DNA from: Haemonchus contortus
Taxonomy: Eukaryota > Nematoda > Chromadorea > Rhabditida > Trichostrongylidae
Length of the DNA stretch: 64,000 nt
Reading direction: 5' to 3'
Assembly: GCA_000469685.2 (NCBI GenBank)
Contig: LS997565.1
Coordinates: 12,582,505 to 12,646,504 of the forward strand
The position numbers were made by a program, and so were the translations under genes. The notes under the pieces were generated by a model. That model was given only the letters and a program-made list of their open reading frames with translations. It was not told the origin of the DNA and searched no databases. Of this stretch, positions 48,101 to 58,400 are shown piece after piece. The first letter of the stretch is position 1, and each line of letters opens with the position of its first letter.

Positions 48101-49949
48101 CGCAGGATTGGGCACCATCCGACAGCGCAAAGAAGACGTTGCAGTGTTGTGATACCACGCTCTCAGGCTTTTGGAGCAAAGCAGGTTTGACCTTCAAATT
48201 CCCCGATCTCAATCCTTCGCACTTTGGTGTATGAACGATTCTAGAGCAGAAAGCCTGCGCTTCCAAATACAGGTCTTTGGCCCCTCTAATAAAAAGCTCT
48301 CTTGTAGAAGCGTCGGATGAAAGTGAATGCGCGCATCCTTCAAAACTTCGGAAGAGGTTGGAAGTTCGCATTAAAGCGAAATATGGTCATTCTGCATGCG
48401 AGATGTGACATGTTGTTTACAATTTTGTGATGATTGTATAATTGTAAATGTTTCCCATTTAGTTCGATTTGTATACTTTCGATGCTAGTTTTCTGCGTCA
48501 CACTTCATGTGGATCACCCTGTAATTTCTCGGTTTCGTGCTTTGATAACTCCTCATTGATAAATACCTCCAACTCATCCGAAAGGAGCTGCAAGAGCTGC
48601 GATTCTTATCCTCGAAGCCATACTCATACCGAAATTGGCTGTAGTCTAAAGATTCATCTTCAGGCTGTTCATAACATTTTGATACACTTCATTATCTTCC
48701 TCATGAAGTTCGTCCAGCCTCGACAGCCGATAATCACCCGCGAGTTTTGTCAGGACTCGAATCCACTGCAAACCAGCGAGAAGCATGAGGGAGCTAGCTA
48801 GGAACGTGGGAGTTTGCAGTCGAATGATGAGAAGAGTAGTGCATTGTAGACTTTAAATGCACTCTTACAATTTGTGAAAAGACACGCTCACGGACGCTTC
48901 AAAAAGAAACAGGAAGAGGTTCGCAAATGAAAGTCTTCTTTACTGATGAAACGCGTTTCACAATGGAGCAGATATAAACCGCTAGAACTAGCGCGTACTT
49001 GCTAGGACATCTGATAGAACTCGATGAATAGACAGGCGAGATTCACGTCCAGCAGAAGGTTGTGGTCAACTGGATTTCTTTTTGCGATCGCATTTTCTAG
49101 CAGGACGGCGCGTGCACCAGCTCATAGATGAACTACTCGATTCGGTCGGTCTTAGAGCAGAAGGCCTACGCTAGAGAAACAATTCGGCTGGATCGCTGAA
49201 AGCTGCTCTACGGAAAGCATGTGATGCGATTTCGCAAGATGTCATTCGGGCACCAATCGAAGCGTACCCGTACCGTATCCGAAGCGTACCCGGCTCATTT
49301 AAAGAAAGTTATCAAATCCGAAGGAGACCATATGGTGGGACACCGTCAATTCTTGATCATTATGAGATGAATAAATGTTAAGCTGTTTATAAAAATTTTT
49401 TTAAAAATTTTGAAGATGCGCTAAAATTATTTTGTCATCGTGTCCCCCCCCCCGCCCCTTTTATACTAACTTTCGGTTGCATAGCTTCTGCTTTAGTTGT
49501 GGTTGTGATAAGTCTAGTGCAGCCGCGATTATTTATGGCGTCCGCGAAAGCTCGGGGAGTGGAGGGAATCCCAGAAAACACTCACATAGTCCACCTCAGA
49601 TCGACAGAAACCATGTTCACCGCATTGGAGGTGTGTAAGTTTACATTGATCAGGAGCTCTCCAGCAAGTTTTTCCCTTAAATGATTTATTGGCGACTCGG
49701 TTTAGTAGCGAACAGTGCTGAAGCTCCGAGAAAAAGTCGTGTGCGTTCAACAGCATACTGAAAATTTGAACCAATAATACGTTTTAAAAAACTCACAGAC
49801 CAGTGCTCGTAGCAATGACAAACAAATCCATCCTCCTTCTCTCCACATGACTCTGTTCCATAGGCATCGCATTGTTCACATGAATTCAGTTCTCTTGTGG
49901 TCCAAGGAGTCTTTATGTCTTCAACAGTATTACCATATTCAAGAGCGAA
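42135..49949 (-). CDS. EGF-module receptor with family-B-like membrane domain
   Basis: Minus-strand exons: 49949-49797, 49675-49586, 47562-47476, 47195-47067, 46138-45988, 45839-45724, 45669-45598, 44243-44002, 43856-43750, 42552-42483, 42394-42209 and 42185-42135 (TAG). Two links are unresolved: 47476 to 47195, and 45598 to 44243. Two EGF-like modules come first: C-E-Q-C..C..C-H-C-Y-E-H-W-S-G-K-T-C, then C-K-L-T-H-L-Q-C-G-E-H-G-F-C, completed across the intron by C-V-C-D-Y-G-F-T-G-E-F-C. An N-glycosylation-rich linker follows (N-K-T-N-T-T). The membrane region has C-R-S-F-V-M-I-L-A-G-F-L-A-L-F, C-Q-W-V-F-Y-I-I-S-C-C-C-S-L-G-I-A-F-F-A, and I-E-A-F-N-A-Y-E-L, which matches the family B 'LVE..hLY' TM3 signature. 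Later helices are P-V-V-A-M-S-I-I-I-P-V-I-M-V, W-S-P-I-V-L-I-G-M-C-I-A-L-I and G-P-W-L-L-L-L-Y-W-I-T-L-M-M. The cytosolic tail is charged. Family B/adhesion-type receptor is inferred; the ligand is unknown. Confidence 0.65.
44532..44651 (-). CDS. possible alternative TM4 exon of the receptor
   Basis: Minus-strand open segment with acceptor GCGATGTAG and exit donor GTCAAA. It ends in phase 1, exactly what exon 44243-44002 needs at its entry. It encodes R-F-R-R-A-V-L-N-C-A-I-I-A-V-V-V-T-T-T-P, similar in pattern to the TM4 exon 45669-45598 (F-R-T-V-F-P-V-V-A-M-S-I-I-I-P). Its entry phase does not fit exon 45669-45598, so it is either part of an alternative path or coincidental. Confidence 0.3.
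46702..46947. mobile_element. 246-bp MITE, TIR with CAGTAGGAACGA
   Basis: The ends GGCAGTAGGAACGATTTT and TTTCGTTCCTACTGC are inverted repeats. A 9-bp direct repeat, TACAGTAAG, flanks it (46693-46701 and 46948-46956). The interior shares ATCGAT...TGTCGCGGACCA.TCG and ATTCATACAGCTCAATCG with the copy at 55185-55437. A target duplication near 9 bp is typical of Mutator-like elements. Confidence 0.85.
48085..48410 (+). pseudogene. mariner-type transposase 3' remnant
   Basis: The plus strand reads Q-D-W-A-P-S-D-S-A-K-K-T-L, then F-P-D-L-N-P-S-H-F-G-V with an in-frame stop, then T-I-L-E-Q-K-A-C-A-S and R-I-K-A-K-Y-G-H. This order (QDxAPxHxAK, PDLNPxD, LExK, IKAKxGH) is that of mariner transposase C-termini. 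The stop and the altered Asp positions show it is dead. It lies in the receptor intron 47563-49585. Confidence 0.8.
48920..49370 (+). pseudogene. second mariner-type transposase remnant
   Basis: K-V-F-F-T-D-E-T-R-F-T-M-E-Q near 48930 matches the first catalytic block of mariner transposases. Near 49105 a damaged QDG block follows, and at 49190-49240 S-L-K-A-A-L-R-K-A-C-D-A-I-S-Q-D-V-I-R-A, the C-terminal helices. Stops and a large deletion remove the middle. It is distinct from the remnant at 48085-48410. Confidence 0.75.
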
Positions 49950-50460
49950 CTTTGAGAATAAAAATTATCCAGTTTGAGCGAAACTTTTTTGGTACATTAT
50001 CGTGCTTTCATAAGTAGTGGAGTATTGAAGGAAAAGACGATAGAAAGCACAAACCACTAGAGCAGTTGAGCGCTGAAGGACTTGGAACAAATAACCCGGT
50101 TTTTTCACATGTCAGCGTGATATTCTCATCTCCTCCGTTGGAATGGCATCTAATTCTGCAAACTAGGGTATTTCTGGGATTTATTACTCTTCTTGAGCGC
50201 AGCGTTAATTTAATAAGCGGCTTATTCTCAGATGCAATAATGATAACTCATACTCAATTGTTTGTCCAACGCCCACAGTTTGGTTGATGTCGGAGACATG
50301 CAAGATGTCGCTGAGGTTGTAAAGCGAGAAAGTGTTCCGATTGCAGTGCACGTCACCATAGTACCCTGCAGAAATTTCCTTTTGCAAGAAATAAAAGACA
50401 GAAACTACCAGGAAATATTTTATGCTATTACGCAAAATCACAGCAAAGTCCAACTCTTAA
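49950..50460 (-). other. possible 5' exon(s) of the receptor
   Basis: An open minus-strand segment at 50365-50255 (acceptor TTTCTGCAG, donor GTATGA) encodes Y-Y-G-D-V-H-C-N-R-N-T-F-S-L-Y-N-L-S-D with N-glycosylation sites, suitable for an ectodomain. Its exit phase does not match exon 49949-49797, so another exon must intervene or it is not part of the gene. Confidence 0.25.
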
Positions 50461-51009
50461 CCTTACCACTTGATATCGACTTTTTGTCAGATTGGAATCA
50501 TCCAGAGACCTTGTATACAAGAATTCTCCGTGTTTTTCCTAGTTGCGTCAGAAAACTTCGGATTTATTGCACCAAAGTCAAAAAATGAAGATCCGGGATC
50601 TTCAAGTTTTTTTTGCGCTTACAAGTGCTTGACTTTCAAACGACGTAGCTTGATTTCATTTACAAAACCGCCTCGTCCTTTTCGCAATAGTCGGTTCAAC
50701 ACTCCTTCCAGGAAAGTCTCTTGGAACAGGGTGTTTTTGACAGAATTCAAGCCTTCTTATGGCGCTTCTAACCAGATTTAGGCAGCGCCACTTGTCAATC
50801 CAATGTTCCCAACGCTTTTTCGGTAACCCATACTCTTGCGATGTATGGTAAACAATAGGGAACATTTCTTTTCTCACTTCCACACACTGACAACCAGAAA
50901 GGTTTTCTGCCTCTGCTCTAATTAGGTATAGGACTCTCCATGGGATGCCAGTCCTTTTGCTTCTGGTCGCCCCCACTGGAAGGGTTTAAAAAGTAAAAAG
51001 TTTTTGGCG
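50461..51009. other. no supported gene
   Basis: Open frames exist on both strands (e.g. a basic minus-strand frame near 50790-50640) but none has splice signals or a recognised motif. An old transposon scrap is possible. Confidence 0.35.
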
Positions 51010-51290
51010 TTAATCAATCCCGTCTGAGGAATGCGCCCCCGCACTCGACTTCCATTCAGAATCGTAGTGGCGTAATGAGTGCGTATGTGGCCTTTACAAT
51101 GACTTGCGGTGGCCAGCCGATGTACAAGTCAGTGCTTTTATCCTCCCAGGCAAGTCTGGTACCAATTAACCGACCCCGGAGGGATGGAAGGCTTGGTTGG
51201 CCTGGGCGGGCATCGATCCGGGATTCGAACCCCTGACCGTGCGTGTGATATAGTGCGCCACTTGCCACTACACCACCTCCGCCCCAACTG
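51010..51290 (-). repeat. best full-length tRNA-derived SINE
   Basis: On the minus strand it begins GGCGGAGGTGGTGTAGTGGCAAG (A-box region, TRGYNNANNNG type) and, about 50 bases on, has GGGGTTCGAATCCCGG, a consensus RNA polymerase III B box. The body runs CCCGCCCAGGCCAACCAAGCC, CTCCGGGGTCGGTTAATTGGTACCAGACTTGCC, GGATAAAAGCACTGACTTGTACATCGG and AAGTCATTGTAAAGGCCACATACGCA. It ends GACGGGATTGATTAACGCCAAAAA. It is not a tRNA gene: no cloverleaf with an acceptor stem is formed. Confidence 0.85.
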
Positions 51291-51574
51291 GAAGGGTAAG
51301 ATTTGAATTTCCTATGAGTGTTTACGATACTGAAACCACTGCCGCTTATCCGGTATTGGAAGTTTTGCAAGAACCCTCCATCGCTTCAATTTCAGTCTAA
51401 GGACTGCTGAGAAGTTCTTGACCCTAATTCATGATTTACAATATAGTCAATTTCAAACAATTAGTTTGTTCCATTTTTACCATCCCCCCCCCCGTGCCAG
51501 TTCTTTACAGAAAAGAGTGGAAGAACATTCGAATGGCTCGAATTCATAGTGAGAGTTACAATACAACGATAGTT

Positions 51575-51698
51575 CAGAGTTTCTTACATGAAGTGGTTTC
51601 CTCGATTTCCGCCGACTGTGTCATTTCACCTGTAAAATGCATGTTGCAGTCAATCCCGTGCAACTCGAATTCTTTGTTGATACAGGTGCTAGCTGTGG
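51575..51698 (-). CDS. possible terminal exon of the cassette gene
   Basis: Acceptor CACATGTAG at 51699; a phase-1 open segment 51698-51630 of 69 nt has a GTGAAA donor. It encodes A-T-A-S-T-C-I-N-K-E-F-E-L-H-G-I-D-C. Read through, it continues to a stop at about 51575 (..E-I-E-E-T-T-S-C-K-K-L). Its entry phase and Thr/Ser start fit the cassette gene upstream, and it adds two cysteines. Whether it is spliced to that gene is unknown. Confidence 0.35.
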
Positions 51699-52018
51699 CT
51701 ACATGTGAAACTGTATGTGAGTTACAGGAGCATCAAAAAGAATCATTGCTCCCAAAATCATACTTTGCCAGCACTGGATGCGCCGTGGTGGTTGGTTCAG
51801 TGAATCTTCTGCTTTTCTTCACAAAAGTCTTTCTCTTTACAAAAACTACTTGGAGCCAAACCGTTTCAGATAAAAGTTTCGAGGCGGTGAGGTGAACACT
51901 ATTAGTTCTCTCAAAGGTATAGTTCCATAAAATGCATTCTGGGATATACTGTTAGATGTGCTTCCCTCGTACGCCATATGTGGCGAAGTCAGATCGGAAA
52001 ATGGCCTATCTCGGGCGT

Positions 52019-52105
52019 TATAAGGGCTCAGAGATTGTGTCGGCTGAATGGCACACCCATAACGGACGAGTTTCAATTGCGTTATGGAGACTGCACCATT
52101 CACGA
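52019..52105 (-). repeat. short dispersed repeat
   Basis: Matches 18187-18240 (inverted) and 38510-38600 (same orientation) through the CGGACGAGTTTCAATTGCG/TTATGGAGACTGCA block. Confidence 0.5.
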
Positions 52106-52477
52106 TTGGACCCATGTCGGATGTTCGAACTACTTGTCGTGACCCATGCCGACAGTGAAAGACAATTTTTCACAATCTTGGATTGATGCAGTCAGCTCTT
52201 TGCGTAATTGCGACATCTGAAATCCAGTCGGGGTTCCATTTCCATGCCATTTTCGTCATGATAATATCGTAAAACCCCTATCTTCATTGCTTCTATAAAG
52301 CCTTAATTTTTTCGAAGTCTTTTTACTTTTTGGCTTTCCTCGTTTTGGCCTTCTTCATTATCGAGACGCTGTTCTCAACCTATACTCCACCTTTCGATCT
52401 TGAAAAGATCCCCCAAAATTATCATGAACTTCGAACTTCGATACAACAATTTTTGGAATTGTTCAATTGCAACTCAC

Positions 52478-55400
52478 TCGTACTAGCGCCATAAGCTTCA
52501 GTCGACTGTTCCTCAGAGACATCATCGTAGCTGTACAAACGTGTTTTTCTTTCTGGGTCTGAAGTTAGTTTCCCAGCATCAGCGCCTGGGGAAAGGGGAA
52601 AATACATGATAAGTTCATGTTATTCTCCTTTCCTCACCTAATGTACTCAAAGTGGAGCGGATACCAGAGGATGAAGAAGATGACATAAATGTGGTGACTG
52701 TGTGATGTTGTCCCGCATCTGCATTTGCAAAAATCTCTACGGAGTCTACCAGTCCCAAAATTGTTCCCTAGAAACAAAACTCTATTGCTCACTTTTAGTT
52801 GCTCTCGAAGCTACTGATCTTCTGGTGAAATTATGACTCTGAGCCAACGACGATTTTTGCGTTGTTCCAAAGACTGCACTTATTTTTGTGGCATCGGCAG
52901 CTAAAAAATGAAGATAATTTTTTTTCATCAGATGAGTAGAAGAACGCCCTTCCTGATACGCTTGTGAAATTGACCCTATATGACGGTATTACGACAACTT
53001 TGAGGGGCAAGGCTATATTTGCTTACTCGTAGTCGTGTTTTTAACCAGGGTAGACTTTATGCCTATACTAGCGTCAGAGAGCGGGGACGATCGCTGCACT
53101 GCTTTGGAGCTTGTAATCACTGTTGTTGCATCGGTAGCTGGAACCAGCAAACTTTTCAAAAGCATTCCAGCGAAATGAAGAATAGCAGATGGAGGATTAG
53201 CATCCAATTACTTGTTGCAGCCTCTTCAGTCTCCATTGCATCTGCTTTGTTTTCAGTGGCGTTTGTGATAGGAGTCACGAATTGAGACGTAGTTCGGGTG
53301 ATTGCATAATATTCTCCTGCATCTGTGCCTGCGAAGAATTTCCCGTAGATGGGGGCTTCAAAACTGATAAAGAATATTCCTACTTGAAGGAGATCGTCTG
53401 GAGGACTTTGAAGCTGTGGATCCATGAGCGATGGTAGCGTTATGGATTAGCGACGATTCTTGGATAGTTTTAGAGCTTAGAGTTACCGTTGGAGCATCGG
53501 CGGCTGAATACAAAGAACATGAAATAGGTAGTTTTCACGCAACGCTAGAGAATAATGGAAAAATTTTTCCGATTTCGATCACTTGTTGTTGATTGGCCAG
53601 TTCCGGTCAACCGTAACGGGTCGTCCATATAGTGGACGGCTTGATGCGGAGGCAATGGAGTAGTGGTAGTTGAACGGTACTCCTCTGTAATGTGCCTTTT
53701 GTAAATTTCTGTAGAACAGAAGCTATGGGCCAGTCATGAAACAGTCCTAAGGAAGAGAGCTTCTTCGTTCACCTTTACTAGCCGCTTTGGATGGTTGAAT
53801 TGATGTAGACTTGTGAGTGGCTATTGTAGTATAAGCAGAAAGCGACTGCGGTTCAGTTTTGTAGGTTGTACCAACGTCTAAAAAGACATCAAAAAGGAAT
53901 ACGAGATGAGAGGTTAACTTTCGATTGCTTGTTGGAGACTGCTCACCTCTTTTCATTTCAGAAGGATTTTTAGTGGAGCTGACACTATGATATGAAGAAA
54001 GTGAAGTCATGTTGGTTGTGAGGTAATTCTCTGCAACTGTATTCTCGTCGAAGCTCCGTGGAACGGGAAGTATTAGATGTGGTTTCAGAACAAGCTTAGA
54101 AGAGAGGTTCTTGTGCTTACTTGAACTGGAGTTATTGGCTGATTCCAGTGATGCCAAATCCTCTGTGATATCAGTTCTGCGAACAAACGGTGACTGCGAG
54201 CTTGCTTTGTAGTTTGTATTCATTGTAGTAACCCCTAAATGTTACAAAATGTGCTTCACTGGAAAACAAGAGAGAAATACAGCTTTGCTTCAACTTCACT
54301 TGTCGTAGCTTGTTTAGCCTCTTTCAAGTCTTTGAGGCTCTTAAAGGAGCTGACACTGCGATTGGAAGAAAGTAAGCTCGCTGTGGTTGGCTGGTGTTCG
54401 CCTGCAACTGAACCTTGATGAGATCTAGCTAAGCAAATTCTAGGAGCTTTCAGTAGAGCAATCTGAGGGTTTTGTTCGTTTACTCGTAGTGGCGCTCTTG
54501 GCTGAATCCAGTGGTGTAGACTTGCTGACGACACTTGCACTATAAATTGTTGAGGACTTAGACGGTGTTGTAGAGCTTGTAGTCATCATTGTTGTATCAG
54601 TATCTACAAAGAAAATGGAGGTTACCAATGATATTTGCCTGCAGGGGTACCTCGACAAAGAGTTCATGAACTTTGCAAGTCAGTAAAAAAGAACATGGTC
54701 CTGTTTGCTTACATGCAGTGTTGGTTTCGCCTGCTTTCATTGTTGTAGACCTGCTAGTGGTACTAGCTTCAGAGATCGTTGAGGACTTATGCGTTGTTGA
54801 GAAGCTTGTGGTAGGCAATGTTGAATCAGTACCTACAAAGTCAATGACGGTTACAAATGATGCGTGCCTGCAACATTGGTTGAAATGAGTTCCTGTGGGA
54901 TGGATGTCGTGTACCGTCCATAATATGGCCCAAGGAACTATACTCTTTGTTCACTTGATGTTGTACCTCTGAATAATTCTGTTGACTTGCTAGTGGTAGC
55001 AGTAGTGTAGACCAGAGAAGATTGCGAAGATTGCGACGTCGTTAGGTAATATGGAACCCGCAGCGTTGTATCAGCACCTAGTGAGACAATGAATGTTACA
55101 AAATGAGTTTTCTAGGTGGTGGAAGAAAAAAGTTTAGTTTCAACTGCTTGTCATAATTCGCTTAGGTTCTTCCAGTTCTGATGGGAGACGGGCGTTAGGA
55201 ACGATTTTGGGTAATCGATTTGCCGCATGCGGCTGTCGCGGACCACTCATTCGCCGTTATTACAGCTCTAGCGTTCTTCATACAGCTCAATCGATATGCG
55301 ATCATTACTTTATGCATAATTCTACATTAGTACTTTTGTTCTTGTATTTCTTACCTACTGCTGCATCCTGCTACATTCCTTCGCGCGCGACGCCCCTCTC

Positions 55401-58400
55401 ACCGCGACGCGGCCATTTCGTTCCTAACGCACCACACCCAGTTCTGATGGCTTTTTGGAGGTTTCAACAGTGTGAGATGGGGGAAGCGACGTGGTTGCAG
55501 TGGTTACATTTGCAACTTTGCCTAAAAGAAGTCGTGGAAGAAAGGATCTGTGTACAGTAGCGGCGCTCAGAAGTATCCGGCCAAATGCTTCTTCACTCGT
55601 ACTTTTCAGTCGTAACTCCTTTCCTACTGGATCTAATCATGCGAAATTTCAATATGTATAGCATGGGTGTAGTGCGAATATTTACCTCTATTAACCTGCA
55701 ATCTGGTCATCTTCCAGATATCCAAAAGGACTTGAACAAAAAATCAACTAGAAATACGAGTGATAGCCCTTCTGGAATATCTTTCCCTTTTGCCATGTCT
55801 AAAGTGTACGAGCGCTTATGCCGAACCCAGAACAGAAGGAAAACGTACATTAGGTCGGAATAACTGCAGACGTCACAAACTTTGCTTAAGCGAAATCTGC
55901 TACAGCAACGAACATCTCGCACTACTTATGTGGATATTGCTGCTTTGCCGTCAGACAGGGTTGGATGGCTTGAAATATGCTTCAGTCAAACATATCAAAA
56001 TTCCGCGCGATTTTCTCCACTAAGAAAAAAGTTATGAACGAAAAAGTGTAAAAACGTTTAGTCGAATACTTTTGAGCGCTACTGCACTTTCCTCGGAAAG
56101 ACAAGGCTCCACCTACTCATAGTGGCGCGTTCAGTTGGCTTCGATGTAGTGGTCTCAGTGTCATTGCTCATTGTTTCGGTCCTCCTCGTCACAGTACTAG
56201 TACCTAGAAAAGTGTTCTCATAATAAGCATTCAACGGAACAGTTAGTGGTCAACAATCAGTTCATAGCTCAATTATTTGTTTCAGGTTGGTGAAATGGGC
56301 GTGGATATGCACATTATAAAAACGGTCACAGGAAATGAACAAGAAGGTAGCAAGCCGCAGTAACTGCGCGATATTTTTAACATCGTGTCTGTGAAAAGTT
56401 TCTGAGAACTAGGATTGCCATTGAGGAAGAAATTGATTTACTTTAGTTGCTCAACAGTTACGGTGTCCTTGTTTACTTACAAAATCGAGAAAATGTAATG
56501 AAACTCAGCTAGGGATCAAAGAAGGTCCACGATTGACAGTAACCAATGCTCGTTTACGCAGGGAACGATGGGAAGGAAAGAGTTGAGAGCTCATTAAGTC
56601 GTTACATATTATTTTGCTCATTCAACTTGGGAAGTCCAAGAGAGGGGTAACGATGTGAGGTAAAGAAGCTAATGATGAAAGAAATATTGCGAAACAAAAT
56701 CTCTGCATAGATAGTGAGACAAGCTCAAGGCCAATACTTTGTATGCTCACCTGCACCAGTAGGTTCCTCTTGCTTCAAAGTAGTGGACTTTTCGAATAAG
56801 TTAGACACATAGACCGAGGAAAATTGTTTTGAGGTTGCTGTGCTTGCAGCCATTGTTTCCGGTTTGAAATCTGGACATGTAAGGAACATTACATGGGTGT
56901 TTTACGCAGCGAGAAAAAGTGAAATTACTATTTACTTGTTGCAGGTTGTTCAGCTTCAAATGGCTCTGTTACGATGTCGGTTGAAGGCATACTGTGAGAT
57001 AAAGGTACAGATGAAGCGAGTGAGGCTTCATGATGTTCGCTTGCAACTGTAATTGCTGATAAGCATTAGGAAATAGATTCCATGAGTTGTTCCTAAGACA
57101 GGCTCAAAAAAACAATGCTCTATTCGCTCACTTGTGGTAGCTTTCTCAGTTGTTTCCGCCGATGTGTACTTGTTGGTGATTCTAGTGCTATAGATAAAGG
57201 TTGACGGTGGCAGTGTTTGGGACCGTGTAACCACTGTTGCTCTACCTGCAAACGTTGACAGTCAAATCAAAAAGGCATTCCATACATTGGAAAATGGATG
57301 CTGGAGGCTATGCTTCTCACCTCTTATTGTGGACGGCATGGTTTCTATTGATTCTGATGGCTTCATGCTAGAGTAAGCAAAGCGACGTGCAGAAACTGAC
57401 GAGGTGACGATACTTGTGTGATGCTCGCCTACAAATTGGTTTGGTAAGTAATATGTGGGTCTTGCATAAGTTAATCTGGATGAACAGGATCTCGTTCGGT
57501 TACTTGTAGTGGCGTTTTCATCTCGTTGTAATGTTGTGGACATATTGATGACACTAGCGCTGTGGGTTGAGGACGACTGTTGCATCAGTCCAGAACCTGT
57601 AATCAGAACCTTTGCATCATCACTTACAAAGACATCAAAAGCTGCCGTATACGTTCGGCACTATGAAAAATTCAGCTTAAGTCACTTGTTGCAAATTGCT
57701 CAGCTTGTTCCATTTCTGATAGTCTTTTGCTGGAATGAATACTTGGACGTGAAGAGACCGGCATAGTGACGCCGGTTGTATGATGTAGTCCTGCAGTTGA
57801 GCTAGCAGTTTTGACGAGACAGAGTCTTTGCAATTTCTACGGAACATTTTAAACAATAGAGATTCTGCACACTCACTTGTCTCTGTGTTTTCAGTCGATT
57901 CTTCCAATGTTGTATTATACTTCTTGGTTGTGGTAGCTCCATGGACCAAGGATGAGTTCTCTACTGTTTCGCCTCTTCTGGTCGTCATTGTTGCATCAGT
58001 ACCTAGAGAGTTCATGAAGCTTTGCAATATGTACTCTATAAGATAAAGGTAGAGTGAAAAGTTGAATCTGTGATCTCTTGACTTGAGTGCTCACCCTTTG
58101 TCGATTCCAAGGTTGTGAGCTTGTTGATGACACTAGTATTCAGAATCGTTGACGACTCATGGGTGCTTGCGAAGCTTGTGTTGAGCAGCGTTGTATCAGT
58201 ACCTACAAAGGATTGAAAGTTACAAAATGCATCCGTCGAAATAGGAGATGAGTGTAAAGTCTGAACTCATTTTAGAGTGCTCAGTTTTTGCTACCTATGC
58301 AGCTTTTTTGCTGGAGTGAATACTAAAGCTGAATAGACCGACATAGCAGCGCTGGTTGTATCATATACTTTTGCAAGTGTGCTGATAGGCTATGCGAGAG

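Noticed and set aside
50262..50588. Plus-strand frame of 108 codons
   Set aside because: It overlaps, on the opposite strand, a possible receptor ectodomain exon with splice signals; no plus-strand acceptor or family resemblance.
51010..51290. tRNA gene
   Set aside because: A and B boxes are present but no acceptor stem or cloverleaf forms, and the same sequence is dispersed in many truncated copies: a SINE.
51431..51895. Plus-strand gene of 154 codons
   Set aside because: No splice or promoter signal; the minus strand here has a phase-1 segment consistent with the cassette gene.
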